Shown here: in pieces, positions 23,217 through 30,982 of the stretch
How the letters are laid out: every line of letters starts with the position of its first letter
Numbering within the stretch: the first letter of the stretch is position 1
Assembly (NCBI GenBank): GCA_902778115.1
Contig: CACYWG010000015.1
Coordinates: forward strand, 28,579-92,578
Direction of reading: 5' to 3'
From: Oscillospiraceae bacterium
GTDB taxonomy: Bacteria; Bacillota; Clostridia; Oscillospirales; Oscillospiraceae
DNA: 64,000 bases
The notes under the pieces: generated by a model
Told to the model about the DNA's origin: nothing
What the model saw: the letters and a program-made list of their open reading frames with translations, nothing else
Databases searched by the model: none
Made by a program: the position numbers and the translations under genes

Positions 23217-23334
23217 GCTCCCTTTCGCAAAAAGGGAGCTGGCGCAAAGCGCCTGAGGGTTTTCCACTCATCAGGGTTGAAGAAACCCTCCACCGCGCGG
23301 GCGCGGTCCCCCTCCCTTCTGCGGAAGGGAGGCT
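23217..23334. repeat. palindromic intergenic repeat of about 118 bp
   Basis: CTCCCTTTCGCAAAAAGGGAG at the left and CTCCCTTCTGCGGAAGGGAG at the right surround an inner inverted pair (GAGGGTTT / AAACCCTC) and short GC hairpins. It has the same architecture as the repeat at 9505-9627 but a different sequence. It fills the whole gap between the membrane gene and the XRE gene. Confidence 0.7.
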
Positions 23335-23336
23335 TC

Positions 23337-23540
23337 TTACGGCTTATACTCCAAGATATCCCCGGGCTGGCAGTCCAGGGCGCTGCAGAGGGCCATCAGC
23401 GTGGAAAATCGGATGGCCTTGGCCTTGCCGGTCTTTAAAATGGAAAGATTCGCCGGGGTGATGCCGATGCGCTCGGCCAGCTCTCCGCTCGAGATCTTCC
23501 GTTTGGCCATCATGACGTCCAGATTGACTAAAATCTCCAT
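23337..23540 (-). CDS. XRE-family helix-turn-helix regulator (YozG-like)
   Basis: A 67-residue single-domain repressor. The helix-turn-helix is SSGELAERIGITPANLSILKTG at about residues 17-38, followed by the family's closing CQPGDILEY. Such tiny Cro-like regulators are typically encoded directly behind a DUF2975 membrane protein, exactly as here (10-base gap), and probably regulate that operon. Confidence 0.9.
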   Translation of the reverse strand: MEILVNLDVMMAKRKISSGELAERIGITPANLSILKTGKAKAIRFSTLMALCSALDCQPGDILEYKP

Positions 23541-23550
23541 CGCCGCGCCC

Positions 23551-24000
23551 TCAGATGGTCAGATCCAGCTCGGATTTCATGGCGATCGCCTGCTGGAACA
23601 CGTTTTTGACGACGCGGACGATCAGGCACATAAAGCCGGCCGCGGCGGTAATGAGCAGGAAGGACGGGTAATACAGCGCGCTGACGAGGCACAGCAGCGC
23701 CGCGCCCACGCAGCACCAGCTGACGATGCGAAGCCGGCGGACGTTCTCTGCGGTGAAGATCTCGCCGCGCTTGATGCTGCCCAGAAGCCCCCAGAGCTTC
23801 CACAGCAGCAGCCAGGCAAACACGCTGCAGGCATAGACTGTCGCGGTGAAATACCAGACGCTGCCGCGGTCGAGCCCGCGCAGCAGCACAAACCAGCTCG
23901 CCGCCCAGTAGCAGCCGATATCCAACGCCAGCAGCAGCGCGGCAAAAACCGCCGTGCAGATCTGCGTCAGCAGAATGCTCTGATCTTTATCCCAGTTCAT
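23551..24000 (-). CDS. DUF2975 membrane protein
   Basis: A 149-residue protein with four membrane helices and the DUF2975 signature GEIFTAENVRRLRIVSW near residue 78. The family has no known activity and is nearly always paired with a small XRE regulator. GAGGAGGAAGGG lies just before ATG 24000. A sigma-A promoter with a flanking palindrome lies upstream. Confidence 0.88.
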   Translation of the reverse strand: MNWDKDQSILLTQICTAVFAALLLALDIGCYWAASWFVLLRGLDRGSVWYFTATVYACSVFAWLLLWKLWGLLGSIKRGEIFTAENVRRLRIVSWCCVGAALLCLVSALYYPSFLLITAAAGFMCLIVRVVKNVFQQAIAMKSELDLTI

Positions 24001-24032
24001 GAGCCCTTCCTCCTCTGGCTTTCTATGGCAGT

Positions 24033-24061
24033 ATCATAACATTCAACTTATCGCTTGTCAA
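24033..24061 (-). promoter_or_regulatory. sigma-A promoter of the DUF2975-XRE operon
   Basis: On the minus strand TTGACA, 17 bases, TATGAT. Confidence 0.85.
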
Positions 24062-24062
24062 T

Positions 24063-24080
24063 GAAAAATTATCGTTTTTC
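24063..24080 (-). promoter_or_regulatory. candidate operator next to the DUF2975-XRE promoter
   Basis: GAAAAACGATAATTTTTC on the minus strand is an imperfect palindrome two bases upstream of the -35. Its CGATAA core recurs inside the spacer of the promoter (CGATAAG), giving two possible contact sites for the XRE protein. Confidence 0.4.
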
Positions 24081-24130
24081 AATAAAACCACGATGGCAAA
24101 AAAGGATGGCGCTTTCGCTCCACCCTTTTC

Positions 24131-24154
24131 TGAAAACTAAAAACTGAAAACTAA
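24131..24154. repeat. dispersed CTAAAAACTGAAAACT repeat
   Basis: TGAAAACTAAAAACTGAAAA then CTAA; related to 15225-15257 and 40021-40063. It overlaps the stop codon of the DivIVA-like gene. Confidence 0.6.
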
Positions 24155-24696
24155 TCCTCCGTGCCGATGGCCTCCAGCTCGCGGGCGATGGCGTCCACCT
24201 TGTCGCTGAGGTCGTCGGGCGCGGCCTCGTCGGCGGGCGCTTCGGCTTCGGAGAAGCTGCGCAGCTCGCCGCTGAGATCCTCCATCATGCCCAGCAACTG
24301 CACGCGCAGCCGCTGTTCCAGCTCGCCCAGGCGCTGCGGCATCTCACGCCGCTGCGCTTCGGCTTCGGCGTTGGCCTCGCGGCAGTTGCGCTCGGCCTCG
24401 GCGGTCATCTCCCGGCTGAGGCGTTTCGCCTCGGTGAGGATCTTTTCGGCCTGGGTCTGCGCGTCCGCGATGATCTGCTGGGCGATGGCCTTGGCGGACA
24501 GCAGCGTGTCGCCGATCTCGTCCTTCTGGCCGTGCAGGGCGTAGAGCTGGCGGCCCAGGAGCTCGTTTTCGCGGTTCAAGAGCAGAGCCTGCCGCTTGAT
24601 ATCATCCAGCACAGCCTCCACCTTGTTGGCGTTATAGTATTTTTTCTTGACGAGGTCAATGTTGATCGCGTCGAAATAGGCCTGATCGAGCGCCAT
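24151..24696 (-). CDS. DivIVA-like coiled-coil protein
   Basis: A 181-residue protein, almost entirely coiled coil from residue 20 to 150, with an acidic tail. The N-terminus (FDAINIDLVKKKYYNANKVEAVLDDI) has the DivIVA-type pattern of a short membrane-targeting loop then heptads. A long Ala/Glu/Arg segment (AEAERNCREANAEAEAQR) resembles the YlmH/DivIVA cluster and ATP-synthase-b-like coils. A role in septum or pole organisation is inferred. ATG 24696 has AGGAGG seven bases upstream; the frame upstream to 24801 is not used. Confidence 0.65.
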   Translation of the reverse strand: MALDQAYFDAINIDLVKKKYYNANKVEAVLDDIKRQALLLNRENELLGRQLYALHGQKDEIGDTLLSAKAIAQQIIADAQTQAEKILTEAKRLSREMTAEAERNCREANAEAEAQRREMPQRLGELEQRLRVQLLGMMEDLSGELRSFSEAEAPADEAAPDDLSDKVDAIARELEAIGTED

Positions 24697-24794
24697 ACCG
24701 CACCTCCTGTCCAAAGCGGGATCCTTGAAATTATAGAAAGTATAGCAGATTTTTCCGGCCAAATCAACTGCCCGCGCGCGAAAGAGCGGGGAAT

Positions 24795-24824
24795 TTGACA
24801 AGCGGGCGGAAGACTTGTTATAAT
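24795..24824 (+). promoter_or_regulatory. sigma-A promoter of the HAD phosphatase gene
   Basis: TTGACA, 18 bases, TATAAT, about 30 bases before the ATG at 24854. Confidence 0.85.
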
Positions 24825-24853
24825 CCCCTCATCAAACACAGAGGGGCAAGCCA

Positions 24854-25681
24854 ATGACAAGAAAACCGAAACTGATCGCCTTTGACCTGGACGGCACGCT
24901 GCTCGACAGCCGCAAGGGTCTTTCCGAGCGCAATCGCCGCGCGCTGATCGCCGCGGGCGAGGCAGGGATCTGGCTCGTGCCGGCCACGGGGCGCATCCCG
25001 GCGGGCCTGCCGGAGGAGCTTCGCGGCATGCCGGGCCTTCGCTGGGGCATCCTCTCCAATGGCGCGGAGATCTATGACTTTGAGACGCAGCGGATCGTGC
25101 ACCGCGAGGAGATCCCGCTCGACACGGCGCTGGACGTGCTGGACTACGCCGAGTCCCTCGGCCTGCCCTATGACTGCTATCAGGACAACTGGGGCTATAT
25201 TTCGGAGGCGGTCAAGGCCCGCGCGCCGGAGTTCATCCCCGATCCCGGCATCCTCGATCTGATGGAGCGGCTGCGCACGCCGGTGCCGGAGCTGCGCGCG
25301 TATCTGCGCGGCAAGGGCGAGGCGCTGCAGAAGCTGCAGCTGTATTTCACCGATCTGGCTCTGCGCGAGCGTCTGCTACGCGAGCTGCCGGAAAAGTACC
25401 CGATGCTCGCCGTCACGACTTCGATCCCCTTCAACATCGAGATCAACAGCGCCCTGTCCACCAAGGGCCGTGCGCTGGAAAGCCTCTGCAAAATGCTGGG
25501 CATCGATCCGGCCGAGACGATCGCCTTCGGCGACGGCAGCAATGATATTTCGCTGCTGCGCGCGGCAGGCTGCGGTGTCGCGATGGAAAACGCGGAGCCC
25601 GCGGTCAAGGCGGCGGCCGACCGCGTCACGCTCACGAACGACGCGTCCGGCGTGGCAATGGTGCTGGAAGAATATCTGTGA
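24854..25681 (+). CDS. Cof-type HAD-IIB family hydrolase
   Basis: A 275-residue haloacid dehalogenase-fold phosphatase. Motif I is FDLDGTLLDS (Asp11 nucleophile, Asp13 acid/base), the motif II equivalent is VPATGR, and motifs III/IV are in the segment from STKGRALE to FGDGSNDISLL near residue 220. The Cof-type cap domain lies between. Such enzymes dephosphorylate sugar phosphates, phospholipid heads or flavin/pyridoxal phosphates; the substrate is not evident. Single-gene unit between its own promoter and a convergent terminator. Confidence 0.92.
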   Translation: MTRKPKLIAFDLDGTLLDSRKGLSERNRRALIAAGEAGIWLVPATGRIPAGLPEELRGMPGLRWGILSNGAEIYDFETQRIVHREEIPLDTALDVLDYAESLGLPYDCYQDNWGYISEAVKARAPEFIPDPGILDLMERLRTPVPELRAYLRGKGEALQKLQLYFTDLALRERLLRELPEKYPMLAVTTSIPFNIEINSALSTKGRALESLCKMLGIDPAETIAFGDGSNDISLLRAAGCGVAMENAEPAVKAAADRVTLTNDASGVAMVLEEYL

Positions 25682-25711
25682 ATTCGGAATTCGGAGTTCG
25701 GAATTCGGAAT
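25681..25711. repeat. dispersed AATTCGGAATTCGG repeat, copy 3
   Basis: Begins at the last base of the HAD gene stop codon; same unit as at 4833, 17121, 45695 and 49635. Confidence 0.8.
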
Positions 25712-25714
25712 AAA

Positions 25715-25761
25715 CAGCCCGAGGGCGGATGCAAGATCGCATCCGCCCTCGGCTTGCTTTT
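25715..25761. terminator. terminator between the convergent HAD and M3 peptidase genes
   Basis: AGCCCGAGGGCGGATGC / GCATCCGCCCTCGGCT, 17-base stem, 6-base loop, followed by TGCTTTTGG. Confidence 0.85.
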
Positions 25762-25767
25762 GGATGA

Positions 25768-27450
25768 TTACCGCAGGGTCTCGAGCAGCGCTTCGACCTG
25801 TTCGGCCAGGGCTTTCAGAGAACCCGGCGTGAAAGGAGAGGGGAAGCCCGCCTCTTCCAGCAGGTCGGTCCAGACCTTTTCGCCGCCCTGCTTCGACAGA
25901 CGCAGGTAGCGCGCGAAGGCGTCGGCATAGTCCTTGCGGCTGGCCAGCAGGAAGTGGAAGGCGGCCGTCTGCGCCAGGCAGTAGTCAATGTAGTAGAAGG
26001 GGCTTTCGTAGATGTGCATCTGGTACTGCCAGCGGGTGCCCTTGTCGAGATAGGGCATGCCCTCAAAGGAGATGTGCGGGCGGAACTGCTTTTCCAGCTT
26101 GAGCCACTCGGCGTCGCGCTCGTCGGGCGTGAGCTCGGGGTGCTCGTAGACGATGTGCTGGAAGGCGTCGACCATGGTGCCGTAGGGGATGAAGGAGAAG
26201 CTCTCGAGCGCGTGCATGTATTTGTACTTCTCCGCGTCCGCGCCGAAGAACTTTTCCATGTAGGGCCAGGCAAAGAACTCCATGCTCATCGAGTGGGTCT
26301 CGGCGGTCTCCATGCCGCCGCAGCCGAGCTCGAGCGCAAAGCGGTTATCGACGATGAGGTAGGCGTTGAGCGCGTGGCCGGCCTCATGGGTCACGACGTC
26401 CACGTCGCCGGCGGTGCCGTTGAAGTTGGCGAGGATGAAGGGCTGCTTGTACTTGGCAAATTCGGTGCAGTAGCCGCCGCCCCACTTGTTCTTGCGGGAC
26501 TCGACGTCGAAGGCGTCGTTTTCGAGCATCATGTCGATGAAGGCGCCGGTCTCCTCGCCCATGGCGTGGTACATCTCCTTCGCCGCGGCGAAGATCTCCT
26601 CCTTGCCGCGCGGCGCGGGATCGCCGCCGGGGATGATCACGCCGTCGTCGTAGAAGTGGTAGTCCTCGATGCCGAGGCGCCTGGCGTTCTCCGTGCGCAG
26701 ACGGGCCACGACAGGCACGATGTCGCGCAGGACGTTTTCGCGGAAGGTTTTGACCTTCTCCTGGTCGTAGCAGAGGCGGCCCATGCGGTAGTAGCCGAGT
26801 TCGACGAAGTTGACGTAGCCCATCTTCTTCGCCATGCGGTCGCGGACCTTCACCAGCAGGTCGAAGATCTCGTCCAGCTCCGCCTTGTGCGCCTCCAGAC
26901 CGCGGCCGAGCACCTCATAGCATTCTTTGCGGGTGGCGCGGTCGGCGTCCTTGGCGTATTTCATCAGCGAGGCGCGGGGCAGGGTCTCGCCGCGGAACTC
27001 AAATTCCATCGCACTCATCAGGTCGGAATAGCGGCGCACGAGCTTGTTTTCTTCGACCATATCCTCGATCACGGCCTCGGACATGGACTTTCTGGCCACC
27101 TCCATCGACTGGAACAGCACCGGAGACAGAGCCTTTTCCAGCTCGGCGCGGAAGGGCGAATCCAGCAGGGCAGAGGCATACTGGATCGTGTAATTGCTGA
27201 CCGCGGGGCCGATCTCGTCGTAGTATTCGTTTTCGGCCACGTAGAACTCGTCCACGGTGTTGATCGTATAACGCATGGAGGCGAGGCTTGCATTGGTGGA
27301 GAACTCCAGTTCGATCTTCAGATAATCCTCGCGGGCTTTCAGGATCTCCTCGACGCTCGTCGCATTCTGGATGCGGGGGATCACGTCTTCCATCACGGCG
27401 GCGACTTCCTCGAGCGTAACGCGGCGATAGGGCAGTTCGGGCACTTTCAT
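25768..27450 (-). CDS. M3 family oligoendopeptidase (PepF-like)
   Basis: A 560-residue thermolysin-clan metallopeptidase of family M3. The zinc motif HEAGH (His355, Glu356, His359) sits in DVVTHEAGHALNAY. The downstream third ligand is probably in GGMETAETHSMSMEFF, about 28 residues later. Members cut short peptides in the cytoplasm and take part in peptide recycling. ATG 27450 has AAAGGA eight bases upstream, so seven further codons to 27471 are not included. Confidence 0.95.
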   Translation of the reverse strand: MKVPELPYRRVTLEEVAAVMEDVIPRIQNATSVEEILKAREDYLKIELEFSTNASLASMRYTINTVDEFYVAENEYYDEIGPAVSNYTIQYASALLDSPFRAELEKALSPVLFQSMEVARKSMSEAVIEDMVEENKLVRRYSDLMSAMEFEFRGETLPRASLMKYAKDADRATRKECYEVLGRGLEAHKAELDEIFDLLVKVRDRMAKKMGYVNFVELGYYRMGRLCYDQEKVKTFRENVLRDIVPVVARLRTENARRLGIEDYHFYDDGVIIPGGDPAPRGKEEIFAAAKEMYHAMGEETGAFIDMMLENDAFDVESRKNKWGGGYCTEFAKYKQPFILANFNGTAGDVDVVTHEAGHALNAYLIVDNRFALELGCGGMETAETHSMSMEFFAWPYMEKFFGADAEKYKYMHALESFSFIPYGTMVDAFQHIVYEHPELTPDERDAEWLKLEKQFRPHISFEGMPYLDKGTRWQYQMHIYESPFYYIDYCLAQTAAFHFLLASRKDYADAFARYLRLSKQGGEKVWTDLLEEAGFPSPFTPGSLKALAEQVEALLETLR

Positions 27451-27499
27451 GGCGTTTTTCCTTTCTGACAATCAGTAAATGGGGCATTTTTCTGCTTTC

Positions 27500-27528
27500 A
27501 CTATACAGGAGATTCTAAATTTTTTCAA
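27500..27528 (-). promoter_or_regulatory. sigma-A promoter of the M3 peptidase gene
   Basis: On the minus strand TTGAAA, 17 bases, TATAGT, about 50 bases before the start. Confidence 0.85.
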
Positions 27529-27603
27529 TCCTTATATGCAAAGCGGGAAAACTGTGGTATATTGATACATACCAAAATTGACCGCAGTAAAGGAGGATCC
27601 GGG

Positions 27604-28905
27604 ATGGAAAGCATCAACCGTGAACTTCTGGACTTTATTGACAAAAGCCCCACCGCCTGGCACGCCGCGGCGAACATCGCCGCCGAGCTCGAGCGGGCGG
27701 GCTATACCCGCCTCTATGAGGAAGAGGACTGGCAGCTGCGCGCGCCCGGTAAATATTACGCCGTGCGAAACGGCTCCGCCCTCATCGCCCTGAACCTGCC
27801 GGAGGAGGCCGACGGCTTTCTCATCATGGCCGCGCACGGCGATTCCCCCGCCTTCCGCGTCAAGGACGGGGGCGAGGAAAAGACTCTCGGGCTTTACAGC
27901 CGCCTCGCCGTGGAAAAATACGGCGGCATGCTCTGCAGCACCTGGCTGGACCGCCCGCTGTCCCTCGCCGGCCGCGTCGCCGTGCGGGAAAAGGGCGGCA
28001 TCACGATGAAGCTGGTGAATATCGACCGCGACCTGCTCGTGATCCCGAACCTCGCCATCCACATGGACCGCTCGGCCAACGAGGGCAAGAGCTTCAACGT
28101 CAACGTCGACATGATCCCGCTGATCGGCAGCGCCGAGAGCAAGACCGGCCTGAACGCCCTGATCGCCGGGGAGCTCGGCGTGAAGGAGGAGGATATCGTC
28201 AGCCGCGAGCTGAACCTCTATCCGCGCACGCCCGGCACGGTCTGGGGCGCCGAGAACGAATTTATCTCTGCGCCGCGGCTGGACGATCTGCAGTGCGCCT
28301 TCGGATGCCTGAAGGGCTTTCTGCAGGCGGAAAAGCCGAAAAAGGCCACCGTTCTGTGCGTCTTCGACAACGAGGAGGTCGGCAGCGGCACCCGCCAGGG
28401 CGCGGATTCCGGCTTCCTGGACGATATGCTCAGCCGCGCCTGGGCTTCCCTCGGCCGCACGGACGCGCAGTACCGCGCGGCGCTCGCGGGCAGCTTCATG
28501 GTCTCGGCCGACAACGCCCACGCCATCCACCCCAACCATCCGGAATTTGCCGACCGCAGCGAGCGCCCGGTCATGAACGGCGGCATCGCCATCAAGTTCA
28601 ACGCCTCCATGAGCTATACGACCGACGGCCTCTCCGCCGCCGTGTTCTCCGAACTCTGCCGCGCGGCCGAAGTGCCTGTGCAGCGCTATGCCAACCGCCC
28701 CGACCTGCGCGGCGGCAGCACGCTGGGGCATATCAGCCTCGCGCACGTGTCGGTGCCGACGCTGGATATCGGCCTTGCGCAGCTGGCGATGCACTCGAGC
28801 TATGAGACCGCCGGCGCGAAGGACACCGAATATCTGGTGCGCGCCGCCCGCGCCTTCTATGAAAGCGGCTACCGGGTCAATGGAGAGCGGATCGCGCTCA
28901 GCTAA
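27604..28905 (+). CDS. M18 family aminopeptidase (aspartyl aminopeptidase)
   Basis: A 433-residue dinuclear zinc aminopeptidase of family M18. The first ligand region is MAAHGDSPAFRVK (His78, Asp80). The catalytic Glu pair is in FDNEEVGSGTRQGADS, and the last ligand region is SYETAGAKDTEYL near the C-terminus. It removes N-terminal acidic or neutral residues from peptides. ATG 27604 has AGGAGG seven bases upstream. The solute-binding lipoprotein gene follows 12 bases later and is probably co-transcribed. Confidence 0.95.
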   Translation: MESINRELLDFIDKSPTAWHAAANIAAELERAGYTRLYEEEDWQLRAPGKYYAVRNGSALIALNLPEEADGFLIMAAHGDSPAFRVKDGGEEKTLGLYSRLAVEKYGGMLCSTWLDRPLSLAGRVAVREKGGITMKLVNIDRDLLVIPNLAIHMDRSANEGKSFNVNVDMIPLIGSAESKTGLNALIAGELGVKEEDIVSRELNLYPRTPGTVWGAENEFISAPRLDDLQCAFGCLKGFLQAEKPKKATVLCVFDNEEVGSGTRQGADSGFLDDMLSRAWASLGRTDAQYRAALAGSFMVSADNAHAIHPNHPEFADRSERPVMNGGIAIKFNASMSYTTDGLSAAVFSELCRAAEVPVQRYANRPDLRGGSTLGHISLAHVSVPTLDIGLAQLAMHSSYETAGAKDTEYLVRAARAFYESGYRVNGERIALS

Positions 28906-28917
28906 GGAGAATCATCC

Positions 28918-29727
28918 ATGAAATGCAAGAAAATCCTCTGCGCGGCGCTGGCGCTGCTGATGCTGCTGGCACTGACCGCCTGCGGGGAAAACATGTCCTA
29001 TAAGGTGCGCAGCGTGACCACACTGGTGGAGCAGGAATACTCCCTGGCCTTCCGCAACGACGATCCGCTGCGGGACTATGTGGTGGCTGCGATCGAGGAG
29101 CTCAACGCCGAGGGGCGCGTCGAGGAACTCAGCCGCAAGTGGTTTGGCCGCAATGCCGTCGACTTCGGCAAAAAGGCGGACGCGCTGTCCGCGCTCGAGC
29201 CGCCGGAGCCGCATACCCTGCTGCTGGGCGTGGACATCAACTCCTTCCCGATGGCCTATATGCAGGACGGCAACTTCTGGGGCTTCGACGTGGAGCTGGC
29301 CGGTTTCGTCTGCGACCGGCTGGGCTGGACGCTGCAGGTGCTCTCCATCGACAAGGAAAACGTCTATGTCGAGCTGTACTCCGGCAATATCGACGTGGCC
29401 TGGGGCGGCGTCGCGCTGGACCAGAAGGAGCTTGACGCGGGCCGGTACACGCAGTACGGACCCTATATCGAAAACGACATCGTCGTCGTCACCCGCGACG
29501 GCTCGCGCATTTCCGGCGCGGGTGGCCTGAAGGGGAAGACGATGGCCATGCCCACCACGCCGGAGGCCACCGCCGCGCTGGAGACGCAGCCGAAGCTGAT
29601 GGAGAAGCTCGGCCAGATCAGCCGCATGCCCGGCGGCACCACCGACTGCTTCGCCGCGCTCTATGCCGGCGACTGCGACGCCGTGCTGACCGATTCCACC
29701 GCGATGCTGTACTACAACTCGCACTGA
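28918..29727 (+). CDS. amino-acid-type solute-binding lipoprotein with circularly permuted domain order
   Basis: A 269-residue lipoprotein (lipobox LTAC, Cys22) of the SBP_bac_3 family. The order of its parts is unusual. Residues 27-77, ending AEGRVEELSRKWFG, match what is normally the last segment of these proteins. Residues 100-130 (LLLGVDINSFPMAYMQDGNF) match the normal first strand. The protein ends at DAVLTDSTAMLYYNSH, just where the normal tail would begin. Joined end to start, it gives one complete binding domain. No permease or ATPase is adjacent. AAGGAG precedes ATG 28918. Ligand unknown; polar amino acids are typical for the family. Confidence 0.82.
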   Translation: MKCKKILCAALALLMLLALTACGENMSYKVRSVTTLVEQEYSLAFRNDDPLRDYVVAAIEELNAEGRVEELSRKWFGRNAVDFGKKADALSALEPPEPHTLLLGVDINSFPMAYMQDGNFWGFDVELAGFVCDRLGWTLQVLSIDKENVYVELYSGNIDVAWGGVALDQKELDAGRYTQYGPYIENDIVVVTRDGSRISGAGGLKGKTMAMPTTPEATAALETQPKLMEKLGQISRMPGGTTDCFAALYAGDCDAVLTDSTAMLYYNSH

Positions 29728-29744
29728 TTTCTGTTTAAAAATGT

Positions 29745-29784
29745 ACGGAGGATCTTAGGAATCTCTAAGATCCTCCGCTTTTTT
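29745..29784 (+). terminator. rho-independent terminator after the binding-protein gene
   Basis: CGGAGGATCTTAG / CTAAGATCCTCCG with a 6-base loop and TTTTTT. Confidence 0.92.
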
Positions 29785-29785
29785 G

Positions 29786-29814
29786 TTGACCGCGCGGCGC
29801 TTTGGTGATAAAAT
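29786..29814 (+). promoter_or_regulatory. sigma-A promoter of the methyltransferase gene
   Basis: TTGACC, 17 bases, TAAAAT, partly overlapping the T-run of the preceding terminator. The start point would fall near 29820, which argues for the ATG at 29848. Confidence 0.75.
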
Positions 29815-29847
29815 ATCATGAATTATTATCTGCATGGAGAACATTCA

Positions 29848-30708
29848 ATGTTTATTGCCGATCAGTGGAAAGATTTTGAGCTGCTGGACTGCTCGCGCGG
29901 GGAAAAGCTGGAGCGCTGGGGCAGCTATTATCTGGTGCGGCCCGATCCGCAGGCCATCTGGGACACGCCGCGGCGCAATCCCCATTGGAACGACCGCGAC
30001 GCGCGCTATCGCCGCAGCGAGACCGGCGGCGGCAGCTGGGACAAGGGAAAACTGCCCGAGAGCTGGAAGATCCGCTACGGGGAGCTGACTTTCCACGTAA
30101 AGCCCATGAACTTCAAGCACACCGGCTTATTCCCGGAGCAGGCCGCCAACTGGGACTGGGCCATGAAGAAGATCCGCGCAGCCGGACGGCCGATCCGCGT
30201 GCTGAACCTCTTCGGCTACACCGGCGCGGCCACGGTGGCCTGCGCGAAGGCGGGCGCCGAGGTCTGCCACGTGGACGCGGCCAAGGGCATGGTGGCCTGG
30301 GGCAAGGACAATGCCTTCGCCTCCGGCGTAGGCGAGGCGCCGATCCGCTGGATCGTGGACGACTGCGCGAAATTCGTCGAGCGGGAGATCCGCCGCGGCA
30401 AGCGCTACGACGCCATCATCATGGACCCGCCCTCCTACGGGCGCGGCCCCGGCGGCGAAGTGTGGAAGCTGGAGACGAATCTCTGGCCCTTCGTGTCGCT
30501 CTGCGCGGGCGTTTTGAGCGAGGACCCGCTGTTCGTGCTCATCAATTCCTATACTACGGGTCTGTCCGCCTCGGTGCTGAGCTATGTGACCGAGAGCATC
30601 TTCACCAAAAAGTTCGGCGGCCGCAGCGACAGCCAGGAGCTCGGCCTGCCCGTGACAGACACCGGCCTCGTGCTGCCCTGCGGCGCGACGTGCCGGTGGG
30701 AAAGATGA
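29848..30708 (+). CDS. class I SAM-dependent RNA methyltransferase (RlmI/RlmK-like)
   Basis: A 286-residue Rossmann-fold methyltransferase. The SAM-binding motif I is VLNLFGYTGAATVACAKAG near residue 125, an acidic strand end follows (VCHVDAAKGM), and the catalytic motif is MDPPSYGRG near 190. This pattern is that of the RlmI/RlmK group of 23S rRNA cytosine or guanine methyltransferases, but without the N-terminal PUA domain, so the exact target is open. ATG 29848 has GGAG eight bases upstream; ATG 29818 lies at or before the transcription start. A 117-bp tandem repeat begins at its stop codon. Confidence 0.85.
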   Translation: MFIADQWKDFELLDCSRGEKLERWGSYYLVRPDPQAIWDTPRRNPHWNDRDARYRRSETGGGSWDKGKLPESWKIRYGELTFHVKPMNFKHTGLFPEQAANWDWAMKKIRAAGRPIRVLNLFGYTGAATVACAKAGAEVCHVDAAKGMVAWGKDNAFASGVGEAPIRWIVDDCAKFVEREIRRGKRYDAIIMDPPSYGRGPGGEVWKLETNLWPFVSLCAGVLSEDPLFVLINSYTTGLSASVLSYVTESIFTKKFGGRSDSQELGLPVTDTGLVLPCGATCRWER

Positions 30709-30937
30709 TTTCCGCTGCCGGCGGCAGATGAAGGAAATCATCTTTCACCGCAGCCGCGCCGTTGGCGGGCCGAGGCGATCAAGCCCGGCCCGGGAACAGC
30801 AAACGCGGCAAGGCGGAAAAGATGATTTCCGCTGCCGGCGGCAGATGAAGGAAATCATCTTTCACCGCAGCCGCGCCGTTGGCGGGCCGAGGCGATCAAG
30901 CCCGGCCCGGGAACGGCAAACGCGGCAAGGCGGAAAA
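30704..30937 (+). repeat. two perfect-register tandem copies of a 117-bp unit with internal hairpin
   Basis: Units run 30704-30820 and 30821-30937; a third begins (GATGA) and then diverges. Each holds AAAGATGATTTCC / GGAAATCATCTTT arms around a GC hairpin. Copies differ at one visible base (CAGCAAAC versus CGGCAAAC). As 117 is a multiple of three, one frame (30728-30979) stays open through both, giving a 39-residue repeat rich in Arg and Pro, but I see no ribosome site for it. The region up to ecfA1 holds nothing else I recognise. Confidence 0.9.
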
Positions 30938-30982
30938 GATGACCGCCGCACAGTTAAGAGAGCATATCAGGAAGAATGATTT

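Noticed and set aside
30704..30937. CRISPR-like array at the tandem repeat
   Set aside because: Only two direct copies with no unique spacers between them, and no cas genes in the window.
30728..30979. 83-codon frame through the 117-bp tandem repeat as a protein gene
   Set aside because: No ribosome site and no known domain; the open frame follows from the repeat length being a multiple of three.
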